Shown here one piece after another: positions 30,843-38,134 of a stretch of DNA of 64,000 bases. Source of the stretch: a virus; IMG/VR virus record IMGVR_UViG_3300020196_000016, positions 18,595 through 82,594 of that record. One strand, 5' to 3'. The position numbers were made by a program, and so were the translations under genes. The notes under the pieces were generated by a model. The model saw only the letters and a program-made list of their open reading frames with translations. It was not told where the DNA came from and did no database searches. The stretch's first letter is position 1; every line of letters starts with the position of its first letter.

Positions 30843-31029
30843 AGTATTTTTTTATCTTTCCGGAATTACATAAATGTATTGTAACCATTTTAGCGTTTGG
30901 TCCCACGATAACACCTATCTTTGGTGAAAGCATAGCAGGAATGAATTTCCCGCCATATCCGACAGAGTGAAGAGCAGTGTTCAATCGCTTGATATACTCA
31001 AGAAATTTATTTATTTTTTCATCTTGCAT
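30784..31029 (-). CDS. Hypothetical protein
   Basis: 81 aa. A helical N-terminus (FLEYIKRLNTALHSVGYGGK) and strands PKIGVIVGPNAKMVTIHLC. Possibly SH3-like in its second half. Overlaps both neighbours. Confidence 0.6.
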   Translation of the reverse strand: MQDEKINKFLEYIKRLNTALHSVGYGGKFIPAMLSPKIGVIVGPNAKMVTIHLCNSGKIKKYYEFKHKGSDGKIFAVQFED

Positions 31030-31508
31030 GTGCGAGAATTATGTCCTTTCTGGTTACATAACGAACATGTTCGCTGTCCTTTCTCCTCAACAATAGTAGC
31101 AACAGGAGTTGTTGTTTTGATTGCTACTGATTTACGATGAAAATCACGGCAAGTTGCCGCATTATGACCTGGCTGTTTGCATTTAGAACAAACACGAACA
31201 GAAGGCGCAGCTTGTTCGGCTACGCCTTCTCCTTTTATTTCTTTTTTTGCTCGACCTTCACGATCAAGGACTTTTAGGTTGAAATCCTTGAATTTCTTGA
31301 TCCATTCTTCCCACTTTTCTGTATCTGGAAATTTCTTTACAAAGAATAGAATCTGGCCGTCATTGTTCCAGCCTTCTCCAGATTCATTCCAATCTTCTAG
31401 TGATTTTTCTACAATAGAACGATTTTTGCCATCTACGTTATTTACTTGAATACGGTATATGTGGCCTTCATCATCTGCTGTAAATTTCCATGCTGACGCG
31501 GTGATCAT
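31011..31508 (-). CDS. Protein with two C-terminal zinc knuckles
   Basis: 165 aa from the ATG at 31508; the longer frame runs through the promoter. Residues 1-95 are an alpha/beta domain (AWKFTADDEGHIYRIQVNNV, GQILFFVKKFPDTEKWEEW). The C-terminus holds CCHC knuckles CSKCKQPGHNAATC and CSLCNQKGHNSRTC (CX2CX4HX4C). Such knuckles bind single-stranded nucleic acids. Shares this feature with the 17499 protein, where the knuckles are N-terminal. Confidence 0.83.
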   Translation of the reverse strand: MITASAWKFTADDEGHIYRIQVNNVDGKNRSIVEKSLEDWNESGEGWNNDGQILFFVKKFPDTEKWEEWIKKFKDFNLKVLDREGRAKKEIKGEGVAEQAAPSVRVCSKCKQPGHNAATCRDFHRKSVAIKTTTPVATIVEEKGQRTCSLCNQKGHNSRTCKMKK

Positions 31509-31527
31509 CCTACCTCCAATCTCTGCA

Positions 31528-31556
31528 ATCCTACCACGGGTCGGTCGGGCTGTCAA
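31528..31556 (-). promoter_or_regulatory. Sigma70-type promoter with extended -10
   Basis: TTGACA, 17 bp, TAGGAT preceded by TGG, minus strand, 20 nt upstream of the zinc-knuckle gene. Confidence 0.85.
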
Positions 31557-31615
31557 CCGCAAAGGAAAAGCCGGGAAAACCCCGGCCTCGCCTGATTTCT
31601 TTATTTAACTGAGAT

Positions 31616-32398
31616 TCAACGTTTATTTTTTGATTCTTTTACAAGGCGGGCAGCAACACGACTTGTTAATCTTTCTACCATTTCTTGCATTTGTTCTTCT
31701 TCGTCACCTTCTGGTGGCGCGTCACCTTCTGGTGAAGCTTCTTCGTCACCTTCTGGTGAAGCTTCTTTGTCACCTTCATCACCGCGTGAAATATCCATTT
31801 GAACTCCATATTGGGATGCCATATTTTTTAATGTATCCAACATGTTGTTGATTAGATCTTTCATTTTTGAAGCGTGTTCTGGACTTTCACCGGCAGCATC
31901 ACTTGAAGTATCAGCGCCTTCTGGTGCTTCTGGAGCATCCATTTCTTCTTCCATTTCAGCTTCGTTATAACCTTCTTCCAGTGATTCACTTACAACTTCG
32001 AATTCACCACGATTTGGTTTACGATCACTGGCATTTGATTTGCCACCGGTTTCATCAGCGACACTTACATTACCTTTACCAACTGAATGATGTGTTCCTG
32101 CTTTTAGTGGCTTCATTGTTCCCGGTGATTTAACAGATTCAGCACCATCGATTCCTTGTTTTGGCTTTGCAACACCTTTAACTTTTTGTTTTGGTGAACC
32201 GGGACGGCCTTCACTTTCTTTACCTTCTTCTGTTACATCGCCCTCTTCAACAACTTCTTCTTCAAGGGCTTCTTCTTCTAATTGACCTTCTTCTTGTTTA
32301 TAATCTGATTCTTTCAAGAATTTATCGGTTAATGGCTGTAGATTAGCCAATTTCATAAAGCTGCGGATTGTGCTTTCTTCTAATAGTTTCTTACTCAT
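31616..32398 (-). CDS. Acidic low-complexity protein, possible head-core component
   Basis: 260 aa, very rich in Glu, Asp, Gly and Pro. The N-terminal helix (LLEESTIRSFMKLANLQPLT then FLKESDYKQEEG) has LxE sites. Near the C-terminus short repeats of the type SPEGDEEA occur, matched by about 27-nt DNA repeats at 31690-31770. The composition resembles scaffold or prohead-core proteins, but no family was recognised. The end VERLTSRVAARLVKES is helical. Confidence 0.6.
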   Translation of the reverse strand: MSKKLLEESTIRSFMKLANLQPLTDKFLKESDYKQEEGQLEEEALEEEVVEEGDVTEEGKESEGRPGSPKQKVKGVAKPKQGIDGAESVKSPGTMKPLKAGTHHSVGKGNVSVADETGGKSNASDRKPNRGEFEVVSESLEEGYNEAEMEEEMDAPEAPEGADTSSDAAGESPEHASKMKDLINNMLDTLKNMASQYGVQMDISRGDEGDKEASPEGDEEASPEGDAPPEGDEEEQMQEMVERLTSRVAARLVKESKNKR

Positions 32399-32466
32399 TA
32401 CGTATCTCCCTTAAAAATAAAGAAATCTAGTTGTAAATAGTACTTTATTTAATGAAATACAAAAAA

Positions 32467-32904
32467 TTATTGTTTATCAACCAATCTTTCCAATAATTTT
32501 GATAAAATCATTTGATCTTTGCTAATTTCTTTATTTTGTCTCACCATATCTTCAAGCAATTTTGTTTGTATTTCACTATTTTTAGCCAATATATTTATTG
32601 CTTTTACATTTTCATGAAGGGCTTCTTCTAATGAACGGCGAACATACCAAATTTTAACACCATCTTCGTCATTTTTATCGTGCCAGTCATACATAGTTTT
32701 GTTTGTCTGAACAAGGTTATCTACCTTTATATCTATTTTTTCAACATGATTGCTGATTGACCTAACACTATCAGTCATTTGGTATATTTTATTGTCTGTG
32801 TTTTGTAAGTTCTTTTCTTTTAACCAAGAAAATAATTCTCTCGCTGCTAATGCGACAAGTGTAACCAATAAAGCACCATTTGCTACAATTATATTGTTAT
32901 CCAT
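32467..32904 (-). CDS. Membrane-anchored coiled-coil protein
   Basis: 145 aa. A single N-terminal transmembrane segment (IVANGALLVTLVALAARELF) followed by two coiled-coil stretches (DSVRSISNHVEKIDIKVDNL and ILAKNSEIQTKLLEDMVRQN). Layout resembles inner-membrane anchored phage proteins such as i-spanin or lysis modulators, but it lies far from the lysis genes. Function unknown. Confidence 0.62.
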   Translation of the reverse strand: MDNNIIVANGALLVTLVALAARELFSWLKEKNLQNTDNKIYQMTDSVRSISNHVEKIDIKVDNLVQTNKTMYDWHDKNDEDGVKIWYVRRSLEEALHENVKAINILAKNSEIQTKLLEDMVRQNKEISKDQMILSKLLERLVDKQ

Positions 32905-32955
32905 TGAGAAACCCTCCGAGAGAAATCAAGGAACAATATAATTAGTTTGTAATTA

Positions 32956-33192
32956 TTAATCCAACAACTTTAGGGTCTTGGTAATTTTCTGAATTGCTTT
33001 GTCTTGTATTTGTTTGATACGAACAAAACTAACACCCATTATATCTCCAATTGTTCGTAAATCCATCTCGCCATTCTGTTCTATAGCAACAAAACAACAG
33101 TTTAAACTTTCTTGATGTTCAACCCAATAACGACAATCTGTATTGGGACAAACTGTATTTAATTCTACACATTTTTCACTACATTTTTTCAT
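32956..33192 (-). CDS. Sigma region 4-like HTH protein with Cys-rich N-terminus
   Basis: 78 aa from the ATG at 33192. The C-terminal part, MDLRTIGDIMGVSFVRIKQI then KAIQKITKTL, matches the pattern of sigma70 region 4.2 (IGxxxGVSxxRVxQIxxxAxxK). The N-terminal CSEKCVELNTVCPNTDC is a likely zinc site. It is too short to be a full sigma factor. It may bind -35 elements or RNA polymerase as a small regulator (inference). Confidence 0.68.
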   Translation of the reverse strand: MKKCSEKCVELNTVCPNTDCRYWVEHQESLNCCFVAIEQNGEMDLRTIGDIMGVSFVRIKQIQDKAIQKITKTLKLLD

Positions 33193-33202
33193 GTTGTTCC
33201 TC

Positions 33203-34219
33203 TCATATGTCGCTTGGTGAATAGGAGAAGACAACATCTTCTACGGCAGGACAATTATTTAATATTTCTTGCCTTATGAAATCAAGGAATTTATCTTCGT
33301 ATTTTAAATTTTGTAATACATTATTCTTGTATAACTTCCAAGTATCCACTTGTTCCAATATATCAGTTTTATTAATGATTAAATCACTTACACCATTTAT
33401 ATTGGCTGCTTTGATTAGCATATCAATATTCAAGAAATCAACTTGACGGGGTCTTCCGGTTGTTGCTCCGTATTCCTGGCCCACTTCACGGATTTTATTA
33501 AATATTTCTCCGTCTGGCTGGAATTTCTTTGCCCCAACATAAGTTTGATATGCTTTGGCTACACCATACACATGACGGATTGATGATGGTGGAATTCCAT
33601 TAGATACAGCACCACCAACATTACAAGTTGAGGATGTTACGTATGGATAATCACCCCAATCAATATCTAATCCAAATCCCTGTGCTCCTTCAAATAGGGC
33701 AACAACGGGCAAAGAAGAATTAAAAAACTCTTCATATATATCAGTTAATTGGTATTGATCTGTTGTTGGTATATTTTCAAATCTAATACCTTTACGATCA
33801 TATTTATCACGATACGCTGGACCATTACCTTTACGGGTTGTTCCTATTGCTGTATCCACACCATCTTCTTCAAGATGTTTATTAGAAATAACATTTACTC
33901 GTTTATCTATAAACAAATTTCCTTTTACTTTTATCCCAGCTTCTTCTAAATCACCTATCTCTTTTTGTAGAAGAGTGGGACTTACAACACACCCAGGACC
34001 AATAATGGAACGAACTCCTTTTAATACGCCAGATGGAACAGCGTGAGTTATAACTTTTTTACCTTCGTGATAAATTGTATGACCTGCGTTATGTCCTCCA
34101 CCAAATCGGACACAATGGGTATATTCACTTGATTTTAATAGTGAATGCGTAACCTTGCCTTTACCACTATCACCAAATTGTAAATCAACAACAACATCAG
34201 CCAATAACTTTTTTTTCAT
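33203..34219 (-). CDS. purA: Adenylosuccinate synthetase family (PurA-like)
   Basis: 338 aa, the short archaeal/phage size class (E. coli PurA 432). It joins IMP and aspartate with GTP on the way to AMP. FGDSGKGKV carries the catalytic Asp (about 16), with Ser replacing the usual Glu of GDEGKGK; GGGHNAGHT has the catalytic His; TTRKGNGPAYRDK, EGAQGFGLDIDWGDYPYVTSS and TGRPRQVDF are further family blocks. The same size class includes PurZ, which makes 2-aminoadenine precursors. The retained Asp favours PurA, but PurZ cannot be excluded by eye. Pairs with the IMPDH/GMPR-family gene at 35417. Confidence 0.85.
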   Translation of the reverse strand: MKKKLLADVVVDLQFGDSGKGKVTHSLLKSSEYTHCVRFGGGHNAGHTIYHEGKKVITHAVPSGVLKGVRSIIGPGCVVSPTLLQKEIGDLEEAGIKVKGNLFIDKRVNVISNKHLEEDGVDTAIGTTRKGNGPAYRDKYDRKGIRFENIPTTDQYQLTDIYEEFFNSSLPVVALFEGAQGFGLDIDWGDYPYVTSSTCNVGGAVSNGIPPSSIRHVYGVAKAYQTYVGAKKFQPDGEIFNKIREVGQEYGATTGRPRQVDFLNIDMLIKAANINGVSDLIINKTDILEQVDTWKLYKNNVLQNLKYEDKFLDFIRQEILNNCPAVEDVVFSYSPSDI

Positions 34220-34554
34220 AAACCTGCCTCTTCATCAAAAAGATCGTAAATGTCGTCTATTTCATCTTTATCTAGACCAAATTTACGCATCTCTATTTTA
34301 CCTTCTTCTATCTCCAAGTCAAGCACTTCTTCTTTCCATTGAGCGTATCCTTTGCTCTTGCGATATGCTTTTAAGAATTCACGGAGGTTTGGTTCGTCTT
34401 CCAAGAAACCTTTAATAATAGCAATAAAGAACTCTTTTTTAGTGAGTTCTTCATGCCGTAGTTTTATCATTAGACGAGCATATTCGCCGTCTATTGTTTC
34501 AAAACATACCTTACAAGGAACAGCTCCAGCAGGAGGCTTTCTTTCTTCACTCAT
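34216..34554 (-). CDS. Hypothetical protein
   Basis: 112 aa. PAGAVPCKVCFETIDGEYAR with a CxxC, a helical middle, and an acidic C-terminus (LDKDEIDDIYDLFDEEAGL). Not recognised. ATGA overlap with purA and 8-nt overlap with the HNH gene. Confidence 0.62.
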   Translation of the reverse strand: MSEERKPPAGAVPCKVCFETIDGEYARLMIKLRHEELTKKEFFIAIIKGFLEDEPNLREFLKAYRKSKGYAQWKEEVLDLEIEEGKIEMRKFGLDKDEIDDIYDLFDEEAGL

Positions 34555-35209
34555 TTTTGTTTGCTTCTTCTAATAGTTTTTTATAATATTCGCCAACAGC
34601 TATTATTTCTTCTGGTGTGGCATTATTTTTTATTATATTTGCTTTGCTTGATACAACAATAACATTGTCTTTCACATATCCCTTTTGTGGAATAATACGG
34701 TCTAATGATGGAGAATTTGGTTGTATTGTTTTTTTGCCGATTCCTACTTCAAGTGGAATGCCAAGAATAGGACATACTGCTGGTATAGTGATATCACTTT
34801 CATCTATATCAAAGGGTAAGTTTTTTTGTTTTGCTCTGTTACGAGCATGTCGTATCATCTCTTTTTCCGGATTGTTTTGATAGTATAGTTTCTGCTGTTC
34901 TTTCACTTTTTCCAAATTGTTTTGATAGTATAGTTTCTTGCGTTCTCTCTCTTTTTCCGGATTGTTTTGATAGTATAGTTTCTGCTGTTCTTTCACTTTT
35001 TCCAAATTGTTTTGACGGTATAGTTTCTGCTGTTCTTTCACTTTTTCCAAATTGTTTTGATAGTATAGTTTCTTGCGTTCTTTATATTTTTCCGCATTGT
35101 TTTGATACCATATTTTCTTTTGTTCCTTGAGACACGGCTTACAGACATTTTTGCCTTCATAAAACTCACTATCATCTTTTTCCATATTACATTTAATACA
35201 ACATTTCAT
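34547..35209 (-). CDS. HNH-type endonuclease with tandem 17-residue repeats
   Basis: 220 aa. Residues 1-30 hold CCIKCNMEKD..CKPCLKEQ, a zinc site. Residues 30-115 are five or six repeats of the form YYQNNxEKxKExxKL, encoded by 51-nt DNA repeats. The C-terminal domain (CPILGIPLEVGIGKK, SPSLDRIIPQKGYVKDNVIVVS) matches HNH-like phage endonucleases in which the DR, KGY and N residues form the metal site. Probably a free-standing mobile endonuclease placed between small hypothetical genes. The repeats may extend its DNA contacts. Confidence 0.8.
   Translation of the reverse strand: MKCCIKCNMEKDDSEFYEGKNVCKPCLKEQKKIWYQNNAEKYKERKKLYYQNNLEKVKEQQKLYRQNNLEKVKEQQKLYYQNNPEKERERKKLYYQNNLEKVKEQQKLYYQNNPEKEMIRHARNRAKQKNLPFDIDESDITIPAVCPILGIPLEVGIGKKTIQPNSPSLDRIIPQKGYVKDNVIVVSSKANIIKNNATPEEIIAVGEYYKKLLEEANKNE
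34880..35120 (-). repeat. 51-nt tandem repeats inside the HNH gene
   Basis: Nearly identical 51-nt units carrying TTTTTCCAAATTGTTTTGAT on the plus strand repeat about five times, encoding the YYQNN repeats. Two subtypes alternate (GCTGTTC and TTGCGTTC versions), suggesting unequal recombination. Confidence 0.88.
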
Positions 35210-35218
35210 ATAAAATCT

Positions 35219-35413
35219 CTATGCTTCCGATGAATTAATAATATCGGCAAACGCATCAATAAATTTATCTCGTAATTTTTCATTCTTTTTAATTTCTTCT
35301 TGATTGTTCTCTTGTATTGAAGCGTGTAAGCGTTCAACGATCTCGTGATACATCATAACACCAAGAAGATTATCAAAACTTTCAAAATCTTTGGAATACT
35401 TCTGTTTTCTCAT
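35219..35413 (-). CDS. Hypothetical helical protein
   Basis: 64 aa. FESFDNLLGVMMYHEIVERL then DKFIDAFADIINS. Not recognised. Followed after 9 nt by the HNH gene. Confidence 0.58.
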   Translation of the reverse strand: MRKQKYSKDFESFDNLLGVMMYHEIVERLHASIQENNQEEIKKNEKLRDKFIDAFADIINSSEA

Positions 35414-35416
35414 ATA

Positions 35417-36454
35417 TCACTTCCGATTCAAAATATGTGTAAAGCTTTCACCTAAACCGGCACTTGTCTGTTGAATAAATTCAACTTTGCCAGCAAGTTC
35501 ATGAAAGTTTCTTGCACCGGCATATGAATAACCACTCTGAATATTTCCATGAATATCTTGAAGGATTGGAACAACTGAACCTTTGTGTTTGATAAAAGTT
35601 GAAATACCTTCTGGTGCTGAACTTTTACCACGCCAATCAGTTTGTGCTTCACGGGAAGCCATACCACGATAGTTCTTCATCTTTACACCATCGCTATTGA
35701 TAAATGTTTCTCCTGGACTTTCATCTGTTCCGGCAAGCATACTTCCACACATTACAAAGTGAGCACCAGCAGCAAATGCTTTTACCATATCTCCACTATT
35801 TTTAATTCCACCATCTACAATAAGTTTTGTTTTTCCACTCTTATATGCTTGTGTCTGCACACAATCAAAAATAGCAGCAAGGTTTGGAACACCAAAACCT
35901 GTTTGTAGGCGTGTTGAACAAATACTTCCACCACCAATACCTACACGAATACTATCGGCTCCCCAATCACTTAAATCTTGGAAACCTTTACCAGTTGCTA
36001 CATTTCCAGCCATAAGATGGAACTTATAATGGCTTGGATGATTTTTAATCTTTTCTATTGCTTCTTTTACATTCTGGTGATGACCATGTGCAACATCAAC
36101 ACAAACAACATCAACACCCCATTTTATAAGTTCACTTGCTCTCTCATAGAAATCACCAGTTGAACCAACAGCAGCACCAACAAATTTAGCACCAGCTTCT
36201 TTTGCGGCAGTTACAAGTTTGCCTTGTTGTTCAATAGAGTTATAGCGATGAATAATACCAAGACCACCAGCTTTGGATATAGCAACAGCCATATTTACTT
36301 CTGTTACTGTATCCATTGGAGATGAAATAACTGGAAGTGATAGTTGAATTTTTGGATCTAAATTAATCCTCAAATCAACTTCAGTACGACTTGTAATGGT
36401 ACTAAATTTTGGTATCAACAACATATCATCAAATGTCAGAGCTAATTGGATCAT
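35417..36454 (-). CDS. IMP dehydrogenase / GMP reductase family enzyme (GMPR-like)
   Basis: 345 aa TIM barrel. TFDDMLLIPKFST, SSPMDTVTE, GGLGIIHR, VDVAHGH, and GIGGGSICSTRLQTGFGVP with catalytic Cys are family blocks; DGGIKNSGDMVKA and GYSYAGARN close the barrel. There are no CBS domains, the length equals GMP reductase (347 aa in E. coli), and the segment between RGMAS and PEG is short with no Arg-Tyr dyad, which IMP dehydrogenase needs. GMPR (GMP to IMP) is therefore favoured, but the label needs a tree. With PurA it would route guanine nucleotides into adenine. Confidence 0.88.
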   Translation of the reverse strand: MIQLALTFDDMLLIPKFSTITSRTEVDLRINLDPKIQLSLPVISSPMDTVTEVNMAVAISKAGGLGIIHRYNSIEQQGKLVTAAKEAGAKFVGAAVGSTGDFYERASELIKWGVDVVCVDVAHGHHQNVKEAIEKIKNHPSHYKFHLMAGNVATGKGFQDLSDWGADSIRVGIGGGSICSTRLQTGFGVPNLAAIFDCVQTQAYKSGKTKLIVDGGIKNSGDMVKAFAAGAHFVMCGSMLAGTDESPGETFINSDGVKMKNYRGMASREAQTDWRGKSSAPEGISTFIKHKGSVVPILQDIHGNIQSGYSYAGARNFHELAGKVEFIQQTSAGLGESFTHILNRK

Positions 36455-36704
36455 TTTTTTTCTCCATGAGTTCTTGTACTAATTTTGTAGCCTTGTCCCA
36501 GCAAACTGGGCAATATAAATGTACTTTTTCGGCTTCCTTTTTAACGACAACAAACCAAGACTGAACTTGTTCTCTATTCTTTCTATCAAAAGGAGAGTTA
36601 CAAGTCAAGCAACAATCTGGTAGACGATCAAACATATTTAATTTCTGTTTGAGGTCTTTTTGTTTATCTTTGTGTGATTTAGTTTTATCTTTTATTGGTT
36701 TCAT
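36429..36704 (-). CDS. Zinc-finger hypothetical protein
   Basis: 91 aa. A Lys-rich N-terminus (KDKTKSHKDKQKDLKQK), then CCLTCNSPFDRK and YCPVCWDKA, a CxxC/CxxC finger. Not recognised. Overlaps both flanking genes. Confidence 0.62.
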   Translation of the reverse strand: MKPIKDKTKSHKDKQKDLKQKLNMFDRLPDCCLTCNSPFDRKNREQVQSWFVVVKKEAEKVHLYCPVCWDKATKLVQELMEKKNDPISSDI

Positions 36705-38131
36705 TTATCACTCACAGAGAAAATTTTATCAAAATCACACTCTAAAGAATCACAACATTTTATATTGTTTTTTAAAATATATAATATTTCTGATTCTTTT
36801 AGAGAAGGGTCTGCATCGATAGATAGTTTTTTTAATCTTTCTATGGTTTTCATAACATTATCTTGTAAAATATCAATTCCATAAGTTGTTAATAATATAT
36901 CTTTTACAGATATATTATTTTTTAATCTTTTATTAAAAATACCAACTAAAAAATTACCATCTCCACATGATGGATCTAAAAAAGTTTGACTTTTATCGAT
37001 CCAATTTTTAGTATCTAAAAGTTCCAGAATTTCATTAACTAATATTAGTGGCGTATAAACTTCTCCATATTCCTTAATTCTTTGTTGAGAAATAGTTTTA
37101 CTTTTGTTTTTATTTTTAATTTGTTTTTTATCTTTATTCAGATAGTCTATTTCTTCGTTTGTTAAATTAAAATATTTAAATATATCTTTATCATTATATT
37201 TTTTATTCAAAGGAAATAATGGAATAGATGAATATACTATTTCATTTCCAAATCCAGACCATTTTGCTGTTTTAAAAATATACTGCATAAGTCTACAATT
37301 TAAAAAATTTTTTAAATTTATTCCTTCTTCATCAGAGTCAACTAAAATATAATATCCCATATCTGTACAACCTAGATTTCCAGAATCATAAAATGCTTTA
37401 AAATAACCACTTCTAGACCACATAACTTTCTTTTTGTTAGAAAAATCTTGTTGTTTAGAAGAATACCAAATTTTATTATTTGTATGAAATACAGGAAATA
37501 TATGTATATCAGTTTTTACTTCTGATAAACTGATATTTATTTTCTTTTTTAAAAGTTTATTTTTCTGAAAAAGTAGATTTTTCTTTTTTTCTTCATCTAC
37601 GCAATTTAATATTCTTTCTTCATATTTATGAAGTTTTTTTTGTTTTAATATTTCAGCTCTTCTGATTACGTTATGACATGTCACATAGTCATAATTAATT
37701 TTAAATTTTGGAATATCTGAAAACATTACTTTTTTATGAATTTGATATGAAATATCACAAAAATCATTTGATATCCATGATATGCTATCATCGATATCGA
37801 TTTGATAGTTTTTATTAAAAGAAACAATATCAGTTTTAATATTGTTTTTTGATTTCTTCATAAAAAAGTGACTGAATGTACTTCCTATATCCGGGAAGTA
37901 TTTTTTGGTATCTAAATTTAAATAAATCAAATCTGATTTTTTAAAAAGATCCAAAACTTTATTTGATGGCGAACCCCATGATTGAGGGGTTATCCAGCCA
38001 ATATGACCATTTTCTTCAAGCCAATCATTAAAAGCTTTTAATGTAAAATCGATCCATATTTTATGTTGAGTTTTATTTTTTGTTATATTATTCTGAAATG
38101 GTGGATTACCAAATATATTATTAAATTTCAC
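36701..38131 (-). CDS. Circularly permuted N6-adenine DNA methyltransferase (R-M system)
   Basis: 476 aa. The protein starts with the catalytic motif IV, FNNIFGNPPFQNN (about 3-13), followed by IGWITPQSWGS and a target-recognition-like middle with YFKAFYDSGNLG. The AdoMet half comes last: KEYGEVYTPLILVNEILELL, then FLDPSCGDGNFLVGIF (motif I) and NNIKCCDSLECDFDK. Ordinary enzymes of this type run GEVYTP - DPSCGDG - NPPF, so the order here is a clean circular permutation: the C-terminus ends where the N-terminus begins. Three nt downstream of the 38135 gene, a probable restriction partner. Confidence 0.85.
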   Translation of the reverse strand: MKFNNIFGNPPFQNNITKNKTQHKIWIDFTLKAFNDWLEENGHIGWITPQSWGSPSNKVLDLFKKSDLIYLNLDTKKYFPDIGSTFSHFFMKKSKNNIKTDIVSFNKNYQIDIDDSISWISNDFCDISYQIHKKVMFSDIPKFKINYDYVTCHNVIRRAEILKQKKLHKYEERILNCVDEEKKKNLLFQKNKLLKKKINISLSEVKTDIHIFPVFHTNNKIWYSSKQQDFSNKKKVMWSRSGYFKAFYDSGNLGCTDMGYYILVDSDEEGINLKNFLNCRLMQYIFKTAKWSGFGNEIVYSSIPLFPLNKKYNDKDIFKYFNLTNEEIDYLNKDKKQIKNKNKSKTISQQRIKEYGEVYTPLILVNEILELLDTKNWIDKSQTFLDPSCGDGNFLVGIFNKRLKNNISVKDILLTTYGIDILQDNVMKTIERLKKLSIDADPSLKESEILYILKNNIKCCDSLECDFDKIFSVSDK

Positions 38132-38134
38132 TTA

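Noticed and set aside
33203-34219. Calling the PurA-like protein PurZ (2-aminoadenine synthesis)
   Set aside because: The catalytic Asp is kept (GDS), and no DatZ, MazZ or PolA-type DpoZ gene is seen. Left as a test in the findings.
35417-36454. Calling the enzyme IMP dehydrogenase (guaB)
   Set aside because: No CBS domains, short flap without Arg-Tyr, and GMPR length. The two cannot be fully separated by eye.
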